A stretch of 64,000 nucleotides of DNA from positions 1 to 64,000 of the forward strand of contig NZ_BCZE01000001.1 of NCBI RefSeq assembly GCF_001598555.1, in the 5' to 3' direction. The number at the start of each line of letters is the position of its first letter. Position 1 is the first letter of the stretch. This DNA is from Novosphingobium rosa NBRC 15208 (GTDB lineage: Bacteria > Pseudomonadota > Alphaproteobacteria > Sphingomonadales > Sphingomonadaceae). The notes beneath the pieces are model-generated. The model was not told where the DNA came from. It searched no databases and was given only the letters and a program-made list of their open reading frames with translations. Made by a program: the position numbers and the translations under genes. Of the stretch, positions 8,947 to 17,500 are shown one piece after another.

Positions 8947-8962
8947 AGTTGAATTGTCAACT
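8947..8962. promoter_or_regulatory. perfect IacR-like dyad upstream of the GH3 gene
   Basis: AGTTGA-ATTG-TCAACT, perfect 6-bp arms with a 4-nt centre, 42 nt upstream of the GH3 start. It is the best-formed of the three similar sites in this region. Confidence 0.5.
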
Positions 8963-9018
8963 CAACCCACCTGCGTCAAATACCCCATGGCGCGGCAAGT
9001 CCAACTTCGCGGTTACGG

Positions 9019-9927
9019 TCAGCCCTGGCGTTTCAGGTAAGCGATGCTGTCGGTGATGGCGCCCATCGGATCGTCAGAGCGATCATATTCGACATAAAAA
9101 TGCTTCACGCCGGCAGCACGCGCCGCAGAGAGCAGACGCGGCAAGGGCAAGGTCCCCTGCCCGACGGTGGCGAAATCGCCAGTGGCCGACATGTCCTTCA
9201 CATGGCAGCCAAAATACCGGCCCTTGTTACGCTCCAGATAGGCGAACGGGTCGCCATGGGCCTGCGTGATCCAGTAGAAATCCAGCTCCAGCTGCACAGT
9301 GCGCGGATTGGTGTTGGCAAGGATCAGATCGTAAATCAGATCGTTGCCCAGTTTCGCAAATTCACGCGCATGGTTGTGATAGGCAAAGACCAGACCCGCC
9401 TGCGCGCACATGTCGCCTGCCGTATTGAACAGCTTCAACCAGCCGTCGAGCATCGGGCGGCTGGCCATCTGCTCTTTGAACAGGATCGGCCAGACGACAT
9501 AGCGCTGGCCCAGTGCATGGGCCTTAACGATGGCGTCTTCCACAATGGAAAGCGTGCGCTCCTGCGTGAAGGCGGCCAGATAGTTGGCGCGGTTTTGGTC
9601 CGTGGTGATCTCGCGCCGGGTCCAGGCTGCGAAGGAGGCATAGACATCGTCGGGCGCGATATGCTGTGATGGAGAAATCAGACCGCAGCCCTCGAAGAGC
9701 GCACGCAATTCGGCGGGTGGACGGCCGAAGCTGCCGATGGTCTCGACCTCGCGATAGCCCAGAGCGGCCAATTGGCGCAGCGTTCCAGCGAAATCCTTTT
9801 CCAGGAGAGCCAGGACAGTGAACAATTGAACACCCCAGGGCTGGCGCCGCTCAGCCGCCAATGCTGAGCCAGCCGAAGCCAGCAGGCCAGCCCCACCCAT
9901 AGCTTGCAATGTTTCTCGACGGTTCAT
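9019..9927 (-). CDS. Tat-exported sugar phosphate isomerase/epimerase-like TIM barrel protein
   Basis: A 302-residue xylose isomerase-like TIM barrel. The N-terminus MNRRETLQAMGGAGLLASAG has the twin Arg and following hydrophobic stretch of a Tat signal, so it is exported folded. Family-typical segments are VQLFTVLALLEKDFAGTLRQL, LVFAYHNHAREF (metal or substrate His), QLELDFYWITQAHGDP and FGCHVKDMSATGDF. GGGGAGG upstream of the ATG fixes the start. It precedes the GH3 gene on the same strand with a 113-nt gap that holds the GH3 promoter. Such exported members often accompany glycosidases or 3-keto-glycoside enzymes; the substrate is not known. Confidence 0.85.
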   Translation of the reverse strand: MNRRETLQAMGGAGLLASAGSALAAERRQPWGVQLFTVLALLEKDFAGTLRQLAALGYREVETIGSFGRPPAELRALFEGCGLISPSQHIAPDDVYASFAAWTRREITTDQNRANYLAAFTQERTLSIVEDAIVKAHALGQRYVVWPILFKEQMASRPMLDGWLKLFNTAGDMCAQAGLVFAYHNHAREFAKLGNDLIYDLILANTNPRTVQLELDFYWITQAHGDPFAYLERNKGRYFGCHVKDMSATGDFATVGQGTLPLPRLLSAARAAGVKHFYVEYDRSDDPMGAITDSIAYLKRQG

Positions 9928-10589
9928 TGATTGCCTCCCCGATCGTATGGATCATCAGGCCTTCCCGGATCGCCTTATTGGTTGACCATGGCCTGCTTCA
10001 GGGATGCTGCGTCATTTTACGGTCATATTCAAGTGATTTTTATCCATATGGCATTTAGCGCGACATTGCCAGGAATGCGACTGGGGCAGGCGCCTCATCA
10101 CAACACCCGCTTTTCGGCAAAACGCGCTCACAACATTGCTCGACAATGCTCATGACCGCAGGCAGACCAAACTTTGCGTCCTGGCTTGGGTATGGGCATA
10201 GTCCGACCCTCCCGGTTGGGGGAACGCCACGGAGTTCGGCGAGCGCAGCAGACAGCTTTAGCTTCGACCGGCCGATCAGCGACGATCCTTCACGAACCGC
10301 CAGCAGGAAGGTATCCGAGATCAGCAGATCCTCGGCGATGTCTGGCGAGGCATTGGGCTGCTCCTTCAAGAGGGCCTTCCTGAACGAGGCCGACAAGGCA
10401 AAGCAGCTGGAAAGCATCGATATCATTGTTCAGGATGCGCGATTTTCAGCCTGACGACGACGTTATCATTGATATGTGTTGGGCTCGCGCTTCCGCCGTC
10501 AGCGGGTGAATGAGAGTCCAACGGTGAAGATTTGCAGAATACGCCACTTCAGGATTCCGGAATGCGGCAAGCGGCGCCGAAACGTCCAT
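9928..10589. other. 662-nt stretch without a supported gene
   Basis: Short open frames occur on both strands (about 100-120 codons, around 10055-10454), but they overlap each other, have no convincing ribosome-binding site and match no family I recognise. The first 60 nt should hold the promoter of the Tat-exported isomerase. The stretch may be a remnant of a lost mobile element, but no transposase motif or terminal inverted repeat was found. Confidence 0.5.
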
Positions 10590-11330
10590 TCACCCCAAGT
10601 CTTGTCGAAGGCTGTCCATTTCGGCGAAGAACGACTGTCTGGCATCCATGGCGTAAGGATTGCCATTCTCAATGGCCGCGGTCACGCCGGCCGCATCATG
10701 CCGGACCATCGAGACAGCTTCCCACAACAGGTCGAAGCTGCGCGTGGTGATACGCCGCGGCGCCTCGAGAGGCAGCAAGGCTCTGGCAATCAGATGGGTA
10801 AGCCCCTGAGTGTAGGCGGCTTCCCGATCATGCTCTTCCGGCGTCGCCCGGATGATCCGGAGCCCCATCGCCTTGCGCAGAAACGCGGCGATACGGCGCT
10901 CATCCGTGCCGCGTATCGGGCACATCACCAGCTTGAGGCCAGCGGCACCGCCCTTGATGCTTTGCGGGCCGAACAGGGGATGCGTGGCGATGAGCGAGAC
11001 ATGCCGGGGCAGCAGCGTCGCCATGATCCGGGCCGGTTCGACCTTGACCGAGCCGACATCCATCACCAACGCGCCCGGGCGAAGCAAAGGCGCGATCTGC
11101 ATGCAAAGCGGCTCCAGTTCAGACACCGGCACCGCCAGGACCACAATGTCGCAGGCGCAGACGCCCCCCAAATCAGTGGGTGTAACGCCATGCGGCGCAT
11201 TGGCGATGGGCAAGGCGTCCGTGGCGTGGATCTTCACGAAACCACGCATGTGTTCGGCAATCAACCGTCCGAATGCTCCAAAACCGATGATGCCAAGTGA
11301 ACGGTGATCCAACGGGGCAGACCGTGCCAT
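10590..11330 (-). CDS. prephenate/arogenate dehydrogenase (TyrA-family)
   Basis: A 246-residue NAD(P)-dependent dehydrogenase. The Rossmann motif is SLGIIGFGAFGRLIAEHM; CDIVVLAVPVSELEPL, GALVMDVGSVKVEPARIM and the catalytic-region THPLFGPQS are characteristic of prephenate/arogenate dehydrogenases, followed by the all-helical dimerisation domain (EEHDREAAYTQGLTHLIARAL). It would oxidatively decarboxylate prephenate or arogenate toward tyrosine in the cytoplasm. It is at the short end for the family, comparable to monofunctional arogenate dehydrogenases, with no ACT domain. It stands alone, without other shikimate-pathway genes. The ribosome-binding site is weak. Confidence 0.82.
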   Translation of the reverse strand: MARSAPLDHRSLGIIGFGAFGRLIAEHMRGFVKIHATDALPIANAPHGVTPTDLGGVCACDIVVLAVPVSELEPLCMQIAPLLRPGALVMDVGSVKVEPARIMATLLPRHVSLIATHPLFGPQSIKGGAAGLKLVMCPIRGTDERRIAAFLRKAMGLRIIRATPEEHDREAAYTQGLTHLIARALLPLEAPRRITTRSFDLLWEAVSMVRHDAAGVTAAIENGNPYAMDARQSFFAEMDSLRQDLG

Positions 11331-11384
11331 AAGACGATGCTTTCATAAGAAAGCTGTCAAACCGGCCTTGCCTTGGGAACATGC

Positions 11385-11441
11385 AACCGCTGGTCAGACA
11401 GCGGTTAAAGGACGACACAAGACCCACCGCCAATCAGCGGT
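11385..11441. promoter_or_regulatory. two tandem inverted repeats upstream of the TyrA-like gene
   Basis: AACCGCTG-N6-CAGCGGTT (11385-11406, perfect 8-bp arms) is followed by ACCGC-N6-GCGGT (11426-11441). Both share ACCGC/GCGGT half-sites with the same 6-nt spacer. They lie 55-111 nt upstream of the TyrA-like start in the 325-nt divergent region before the AraC gene at 11656, so they may be operators. The rest of 11331-11655 shows nothing else recognisable. Confidence 0.4.
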
Positions 11442-11655
11442 AATAATAAAGCCCGGCAAGGACGGAGGTCTTGATCATGGCCGCCAATTAGAATTCAAGC
11501 GCAACATTGTCAACGCATGACATGCCCGAGGATGAGCACCAGATGGATTCCGCTCTGACAGAATGGGCCAAAAGCCGGTCGAGCTTATCCTTCACGCTCT
11601 GCTTTATGTTCGTCCACAGCTTGCCAGCGGTTGAGGTTACGCTAGCATAAGCGGC

Positions 11656-12657
11656 ATGACGGCCCCCACCATCTCCGCCCAGTTTCTGCGGCATATCGCC
11701 AATTGCGTGGAACTGACCGGGCAATCAACCCATGCTCTGCTGGCGCGCATCGGGTTGACGCGGGCCGATATTGACGATGCGGACAATTTCATTGCTCTAG
11801 CCGATTTCCTGAGCTTCATCGAAAGTTGCGCCACGCTGATCCGCAATCCGCAATTCGGGCTCATGGCCGGGCGACTGGTGGGCTCGGATGCCGTCGGGCC
11901 GCTTAGCCTGCTGTTTCTCAGCGCGCCGACCTTGCGCCATGCCCTTAACGGCTTCACGCGCTATTTCACTCTGATGCAGCAGGGATCGCGCATCGGTTTT
12001 GCCGAGGAGCGCCGTCTGGCGATCTATGAATATGGCATTCTCGATCCCACTTTGGGCAACCGCCGGCAGGACGCAGAATATTCGATCAGCGCCATGTTCA
12101 ATCTGGCGCAGAAATATTGCGGCGGTAGCCTGTCCCTGACCGAAGTACGCTTCGAGCATGAGCGGGTGGGCGATCTGTCGCGCTATGAGGATTATTTCCA
12201 GTGCGACGTCTTCTTCGGACAGGAGCGCAATGCGCTCTACTTCCCCGAAAGCCATCTGGAGGTGCGCGGCAAGGTGCTGAGCGACAGCCTCTATCCCATC
12301 ATCGACGATTATCTGGCCCGCAAGGCCAGTGTGGAACATCCGTCAACCGGTCTGGTCAATCGGCTGCGTGCGCTGATCGCCAGCTATCCACCCGGCGCGA
12401 TCCCACAACGCGAGGCGCTGGCACAGCGGCTTGCCCTTTCCGAGGAGACCATGGCGCGGCATTTGCGGGCGGAGGGCTTCTCGCTGCGTGCATTGGTGGC
12501 AGAGCGGCGGATGGATGCCGCGGCCTATTTGCTGCGCAACACCGGCCAGTCGGTGGCGGAAATCGCCCATGGGGTCGGCTATACCGAAAGCGCGAGTTTT
12601 ATCCGGCGTTTCCAGCAGCATTTCGGATCGTCCCCCGCGCGCTATCGGCGCGGGTAA
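11656..12657 (+). CDS. AraC-family regulator with N-terminal ligand-binding domain
   Basis: A 333-residue regulator. Residues about 15-200 match the arabinose-binding-like domain of the OruR/ArgR-type AraC group (ADFLSFIESCATLIRNPQFGLMAGRL; RRQDAEYSISAMFNLAQ). The C-terminal double HTH has VAEIAHGVGYTESASFIRRFQQHFGSSPARYRR, the AraC signature. It is convergent with the TBDR at 12713 and divergent from the TyrA-like gene. Two more AraC proteins with the same architecture lie on the other side of that TBDR. The inducer is unknown. The start has only a weak ribosome-binding site. Confidence 0.9.
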   Translation: MTAPTISAQFLRHIANCVELTGQSTHALLARIGLTRADIDDADNFIALADFLSFIESCATLIRNPQFGLMAGRLVGSDAVGPLSLLFLSAPTLRHALNGFTRYFTLMQQGSRIGFAEERRLAIYEYGILDPTLGNRRQDAEYSISAMFNLAQKYCGGSLSLTEVRFEHERVGDLSRYEDYFQCDVFFGQERNALYFPESHLEVRGKVLSDSLYPIIDDYLARKASVEHPSTGLVNRLRALIASYPPGAIPQREALAQRLALSEETMARHLRAEGFSLRALVAERRMDAAAYLLRNTGQSVAEIAHGVGYTESASFIRRFQQHFGSSPARYRRG

Positions 12658-12662
12658 AAGAA

Positions 12663-12694
12663 CGCCATCACCCCGGCAAGCCGGAATGATGGCG
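12663..12694. terminator. bidirectional stem-loop between AraC gene and TBDR
   Basis: CGCCATCA and TGATGGCG form perfect 8-bp outer arms, with an inner CCGG/CCGG pairing, in the 55 nt between two convergent genes. Confidence 0.6.
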
Positions 12695-12712
12695 CCAGTC
12701 AGGGTAGAGGAT

Positions 12713-15073
12713 TTACCATTTCACCGTCGCGCTGATGCCATAGGTGGCAGGCTTGGCATACATGCTCGTGGTGCCCAATGCGCCAAGGTTCAGCGTGTAT
12801 TCGCGGTAAGCCTTGTTGAAGATGTTGCGACCAAAGACTTCCACCGAAAGCTTTTCATTGCGCGCCGTCCAGGTCAGCGAAGCGTTGGAGACATTGTAGG
12901 CTTTCTGAAGCGAGGACAGACCATTGGTCACCTCCAGATATTGATTGTCATACCATGCACCGTCGAATTGCCCTGCGAAATTGCCGATCGGCGTATCGCG
13001 GTCATAGCGGAACACATAGTTTACGCTGAACTTCGGCGCGTTGGGCAGCTGCGCGCCGGTGATTGTCTTGACCGGATAATTGCAGACGTAATTATCGCCA
13101 ACCTGCGTGCAATATTGCGGCACGGTTGCGCCCGGCACGGCGGAGAAAGTCTCGGTGCCAACAGCCTTGACAGCATTGACCCGGCTGGTCTCCCAAGTCG
13201 CACCCAGATTGACATTGACATGCGGCATGGGGGTCAGGAAGGTTTCCAGCTCGACACCCGTTGCCGTAGCATTGCTGTTGCTGACCTGAGGCGTGCCGCC
13301 CAGCAGAGCAAACACCTGATAATTGGTGTAGATATAATGATAGAGCGTGGCGTTCGCGCGGATCGTCTTGCTATCATTGGCCCATTTCGCGCCCGCTTCC
13401 AGCGCATTGAGCACCTCGCCCTTGTGCTGGAAGTTCTCGGGCGTGACATTGGGGTTCAGCGTGAAATTGCCGCCCTTGATGCCACGGTTCCATGAAACGA
13501 AGAACAGCGTGTTCGGCGCCGCCTTGTAATTCAGCGTGGCACGCGCCGCCCAATCCCCCTTCACGATGCTGTCCACGCCGGGAATTACTGCATCAAAGCT
13601 CTGGTTGGTGGCCAGAACGGCGGTCTGTCCGCTGTCATTGATCACCGAGTTGTAAAGAACGTGCTTGTTGTCCTTCGAATAGCGCAGGCCGCCGATGAAG
13701 GTCAGTCTATCGGTCAGATCATATTCGCCATGACCGAAGATCGACCAGTTCTTCGACGACAGACGATAGGTCTCGTCATCCGCCGGATTGTTGCCCGGCA
13801 GGCCAAGCCCGAGCGAAGCCCCCAGCACCGGCTGGCCGGTCGTCACCGAATGGCCACGCACCAGCATGTCGAGGTAATAGAGCCCCGCCTGCCAGCGGAA
13901 GGGGCCCGACGCCTCGCCCGAAAGCCGGAATTCCTCGCTGAACTGGGTGTAGCGCGCCTGGCTCTGATACTTGATGATGTCGAGCGAGGTGCCGTCGCCA
14001 TCCTCTTGATACTGCTTGGTCAGCCAGGTGTAATTGGTGATGTTGGTCAGCTTGGCGAAGCCAAGATCGTACTGCAGCTTGCCCTGATAGATGTCTGTCT
14101 TGCGGCTGAAATCACCCGGCGTGTTCGAATAGTTGGTCCATGGGCTGGCCTTCTGGCCGGTGGCGCCATTGATCACCCCGCCCATGCCGTTGGAAAGACC
14201 AGCCGCATCGGTCGTGCAATAGCCGCTGTCGAGCATGTTGCAATTGTCGAAGACATAACCGCCGGTGGCGACATGGTCGTCCTGACTGTGCTTGTACCAA
14301 AGGTCCAGCTTGCCTCGGCTGCCCAAATCCGCCTGGATCGTGCCACGCAGCGCCCAGCCATTCTCGCCGCCCAGCGCCTGACCATCGCTGCCCGCCCCCG
14401 GCTTCACATAGCCATCGGCCTTGGAGACGCGGCCCGCGACGCGGAAGCGCACCCCATCGATAATGCCGCCGCCCAGCGCGCCTTCGACGGAGCGATGGTT
14501 GAACCGTTCCCAACCGGCGGTGACATAGCCGTTGAGCTTGCTCTTGGAAGCATCCTCGCTGACATACTGGATCAGCCCGCCGGTGGCGTTACGCCCGAAC
14601 AAGGTGCCCTGCGGCCCTCGCAAGACTTCCACGCGCTGCACATCGAAAAGCTGACCGGAAATGCCGTTCATCGACCCCATATACGCATCGTCGATATAGA
14701 CCGCGACCGGACTCTCCAGATAATCGGTGAAATTGTTCTGCGAAATACCGCGCAAGTTGAAGATCGTCACATTGGGCGACCAGGCGTTGAGTTGCAGCCC
14801 CGGGACGTGCTGGGTGATCTGGGTGGTGTCGGTGATGCCCAGTTTCCTGATCTGGTCACCCGAAAAGGCAGTAATCGCAATCGGCACCTTCTGTACATTT
14901 TCGCTGCGTTTGTTGGCGGTGACGACGATATCGCCGAAACCGCCCGACTGCGGCGCGGCCTGCGTTCTGGCGCTGTCCTGAGCGGCGGCAGCATCCTGCG
15001 CCTGCGCCAGGCCACCATAAGCCAGCGCGGCCAGAGCCGTCGTCAGCGCCAAAACATCCCTCATATGCTTCAT
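12713..15073 (-). CDS. TonB-dependent outer-membrane receptor
   Basis: A 786-residue TBDR with signal peptide MKHMRDVLALTTALAALAYG (cleavage after GLAQAQ), TonB-box region FGDIVVTANKRSENVQKVP, plug motif VQRVEVLRGPQGTLFGRNATGG and a 22-strand-type barrel ending TYGISATVKW. AGGAG seven bases before the ATG at 15073 fixes the start; the open frame continues upstream to 16762 but that extension is antisense to two AraC genes and is rejected. Flanked by three AraC regulators, it is probably induced by its own substrate, which cannot be inferred. Confidence 0.9.
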   Translation of the reverse strand: MKHMRDVLALTTALAALAYGGLAQAQDAAAAQDSARTQAAPQSGGFGDIVVTANKRSENVQKVPIAITAFSGDQIRKLGITDTTQITQHVPGLQLNAWSPNVTIFNLRGISQNNFTDYLESPVAVYIDDAYMGSMNGISGQLFDVQRVEVLRGPQGTLFGRNATGGLIQYVSEDASKSKLNGYVTAGWERFNHRSVEGALGGGIIDGVRFRVAGRVSKADGYVKPGAGSDGQALGGENGWALRGTIQADLGSRGKLDLWYKHSQDDHVATGGYVFDNCNMLDSGYCTTDAAGLSNGMGGVINGATGQKASPWTNYSNTPGDFSRKTDIYQGKLQYDLGFAKLTNITNYTWLTKQYQEDGDGTSLDIIKYQSQARYTQFSEEFRLSGEASGPFRWQAGLYYLDMLVRGHSVTTGQPVLGASLGLGLPGNNPADDETYRLSSKNWSIFGHGEYDLTDRLTFIGGLRYSKDNKHVLYNSVINDSGQTAVLATNQSFDAVIPGVDSIVKGDWAARATLNYKAAPNTLFFVSWNRGIKGGNFTLNPNVTPENFQHKGEVLNALEAGAKWANDSKTIRANATLYHYIYTNYQVFALLGGTPQVSNSNATATGVELETFLTPMPHVNVNLGATWETSRVNAVKAVGTETFSAVPGATVPQYCTQVGDNYVCNYPVKTITGAQLPNAPKFSVNYVFRYDRDTPIGNFAGQFDGAWYDNQYLEVTNGLSSLQKAYNVSNASLTWTARNEKLSVEVFGRNIFNKAYREYTLNLGALGTTSMYAKPATYGISATVKW

Positions 15074-15337
15074 CCCGGAACTCCTGCTGAACGGTAAGAT
15101 CGCTCCTGCGGCACCACTTTGCGTGGGTCTCGCCATCGTCCATGCTGGTTTTCGTCGGGTCAGGCTTGCCCGATCCGGCCAAACAGGCGGCAGGGGCAGG
15201 TGATCCGGCCTTCTCTGGGTCAAATACCCCATGCATCCCGAAAATGCTAATTTACGACCGAAAAAATCAATCGGTTTTGCCGATCCGGTTATAACCTTCT
15301 GCTCAGCAAGAAGAAGAAACGGATTCGGGAGAACACC

Positions 15338-16339
15338 ATGATACGCGCCAGCGTAAGATCCACCGCGCTCCATGGATGGCATGACATGCTGGCGGTGAAA
15401 GGCCATCAGTTGGGCGAGAACATCGCGGAAAACCCGCATTCGCCGCGCAGCGACATGATGTCTCTGCAGGATTTTGTCAGCTTTTCCGAAGGCGTTGTGC
15501 AGCAGGCGCGCGATGTGGCCATTCCCTGGCTGGTGGGCACCCATTACGATCTGGTCAATCTGGGGCAGATCGGCCCGGCGATCCTTTCGGCCAACAGCGT
15601 GGGCGTGGCGCTGCGCCGTCTGGTCGATTACTTTGCCCTGCTTCAGGACAGCACCGACATCGCCCTGCATCGCGACGAGCAGAGCGCCACCGTCAGCTAC
15701 CGCATTCTCAGCCCCGATATCTGGCCGCGCCATCAGGATGCGATGTTCACCCTGGGCATCGTGTCGCAGCTCCTGCGGCAGGGTCAGGGCTCGGGCTGGG
15801 ACCGCATCAACTTCGCCTTCGAGGCCGAGCGCCACGATATGCGCGGCGACATCGGCCAGGTGCTGAACGCCCCCTGCAGCTTCGGCGCGGACACCAACCA
15901 GATCCGTTTTCCTGCCGCTTTCCTTGATCTTGCCCTGCGCGCCGAACCGCAGCACAGCGATGTCGGCGCGCTCAACCGCGCCATCGCCCAGCAGCGCCGC
16001 CAGACCCCGATCATCGACCGCATGGCGCAGCTGGTTTTCCGCGATCTCAACAGCTTTGCCGTCGATCAGGCCCGTCTGGCGCGCGAAATCGGCATGTCGG
16101 ACCGCACCATGCGCCGCAAGCTTGCGGACGCGGGCAGCTCCTATCAGCAGGTGCTGGATGAATGCCGGATGCGCCAGGCCGCTTTCGAGTTTCAGACGCG
16201 TCCCGAACTGTCGATCGCCCAGATCGCACTGCGGCTGGGCTATGCCGAACACAGTAATTTCACCCGCGCCTTCCAGCGCTGGAGCGGCATGGCCCCACAA
16301 ACCTACCGCGCCCAGCTGGCGCAGCATCGGGCGCAATAG
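15338..16339 (+). CDS. AraC-family regulator divergent from the TBDR
   Basis: A 333-residue AraC protein of the same two-domain type as the one at 11656: ligand-binding region with LVDYFALLQDSTDIALHRD and ILSPDIWPRHQDAMFTLGIV, then a C-terminal HTH pair with LSIAQIALRLGYAEHSNFTRAFQRWSG. GGGAGAACACC precedes the ATG. It is divergent from the TBDR (264 nt between starts), the usual arrangement of a local activator, and is followed two bases later by a third AraC gene, so the two are probably co-transcribed. Confidence 0.9.
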   Translation: MIRASVRSTALHGWHDMLAVKGHQLGENIAENPHSPRSDMMSLQDFVSFSEGVVQQARDVAIPWLVGTHYDLVNLGQIGPAILSANSVGVALRRLVDYFALLQDSTDIALHRDEQSATVSYRILSPDIWPRHQDAMFTLGIVSQLLRQGQGSGWDRINFAFEAERHDMRGDIGQVLNAPCSFGADTNQIRFPAAFLDLALRAEPQHSDVGALNRAIAQQRRQTPIIDRMAQLVFRDLNSFAVDQARLAREIGMSDRTMRRKLADAGSSYQQVLDECRMRQAAFEFQTRPELSIAQIALRLGYAEHSNFTRAFQRWSGMAPQTYRAQLAQHRAQ

Positions 16340-16341
16340 GC

Positions 16342-17364
16342 ATGGCCAGCCTTCATCCGCAACCCGGCGCCATCCGCGCCATGGCGCTGATCCGCATCGC
16401 CGAGGATCTGGCGCAGCATCGCGCCGGGCTGGAGCCGGTGCTGTCGCGCCGCAGCCTTTCGCTGACGCAGCTGAAAGATCCTTACGCCCTCCTGCCGCTG
16501 CATGACTATGTCCAGATCTTCGAGGAACTGGCCGCGCTCGCCGCCCGCCCCGCGCTGGGCGCGATGATGGGCCAAAGCCACCGCCCCGCCGATATCGGGC
16601 CGGTGGGCATTCTGTTTTCGCTCTCGGCCTCCCCGGCCAGAGGATTCGAGCGTCTGGCCCGGCTTCTGGCCGCCTTTCAGTCGGGCACCAATGCCGCTCT
16701 GGTGCGCAACGGCGCGGAAACCTCATGGGTCTACAAGCTGAACCGCGCCGATATCTGGCCAAGGCGGCAGGATGCCGAATATGCCATCAGCGCCACCTGC
16801 GCCATGGTGCGTTCACTGCGCGGCACATCGTGGAGCCCCATCGAGGTCCAGTTCGAGCATGTGGCCCCCGCAGACCCGCAGGTGCTGCTGATGCTGCGCA
16901 ACATTCTCCGCTGCCCGATCTCTTTCGGCCATGCCGCCAATGCGCTGGTGATGGACAGCCGGGAGATGGACCAGCCCTGTCACCGTGAGGACACCGCGTT
17001 GATCGCCGTGCTGGAACGCCATCTGGCTGACCTCCACAGCCAGACCGCGCAAAGCGACACGCTGCGCCAGCGGGTGGAGGCCGCGCTCGATCTGCTGCTT
17101 GGCCAGCGCAGCGTCACCTTGCCTCTGGTGGCCTCAACCCTCGGCATGCCTGCACGCACCCTGCAAAGGCGGCTGAATGCGCAGGGCCTGACCTTGCGCG
17201 TGATGCTGCGCGAAAGGCGCCTCGCCACGGCTGAGCATCGCCTGAGGCAAGGCGACACCTCCATCACCCAGATGGCGCAAAGGCTGGGTTACGCCGATCC
17301 CACCTCTTTCTCGCGCGCCTATCGCCACTGGACGGGGGATGCGCCATCGCGCCGCCGCGCCTGA
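16342..17364 (+). CDS. AraC-family regulator, second of a tandem pair
   Basis: A 340-residue AraC protein starting two bases after the stop of the previous gene. It keeps the family landmarks IWPRRQDAEYAISATCAMV in the sensor domain and TSITQMAQRLGYADPTSFSRAYRHWTGDAPS in the HTH. The sensor domain differs enough from its neighbour that a recent duplication is unlikely. Two adjacent co-transcribed AraC genes could act together or sense different ligands; the sequence does not say which. Confidence 0.9.
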   Translation: MASLHPQPGAIRAMALIRIAEDLAQHRAGLEPVLSRRSLSLTQLKDPYALLPLHDYVQIFEELAALAARPALGAMMGQSHRPADIGPVGILFSLSASPARGFERLARLLAAFQSGTNAALVRNGAETSWVYKLNRADIWPRRQDAEYAISATCAMVRSLRGTSWSPIEVQFEHVAPADPQVLLMLRNILRCPISFGHAANALVMDSREMDQPCHREDTALIAVLERHLADLHSQTAQSDTLRQRVEAALDLLLGQRSVTLPLVASTLGMPARTLQRRLNAQGLTLRVMLRERRLATAEHRLRQGDTSITQMAQRLGYADPTSFSRAYRHWTGDAPSRRRA

Positions 17365-17500
17365 CGATTGCCTCGCGTGACACAGAACGTGGCGCAATTT
17401 GCCACGCACTTGTCGCACAATGCCATTCCAGCCCTCGCCCGCAGCGCCTAACATCCCGCCAAGGAAACACTGCAGCGAGAGGGCCAGTTCAAGGACAGCT

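Noticed and set aside
10055..10454. Two overlapping opposite frames of about 100-120 codons
   Set aside because: They have no ribosome-binding site, no known domain and exclude each other; neither can be supported.
15074..16762. An in-frame upstream extension of the second TBDR to 16762
   Set aside because: The extension is antisense to two AraC genes, and a strong ribosome-binding site and signal peptide mark the start at 15073.
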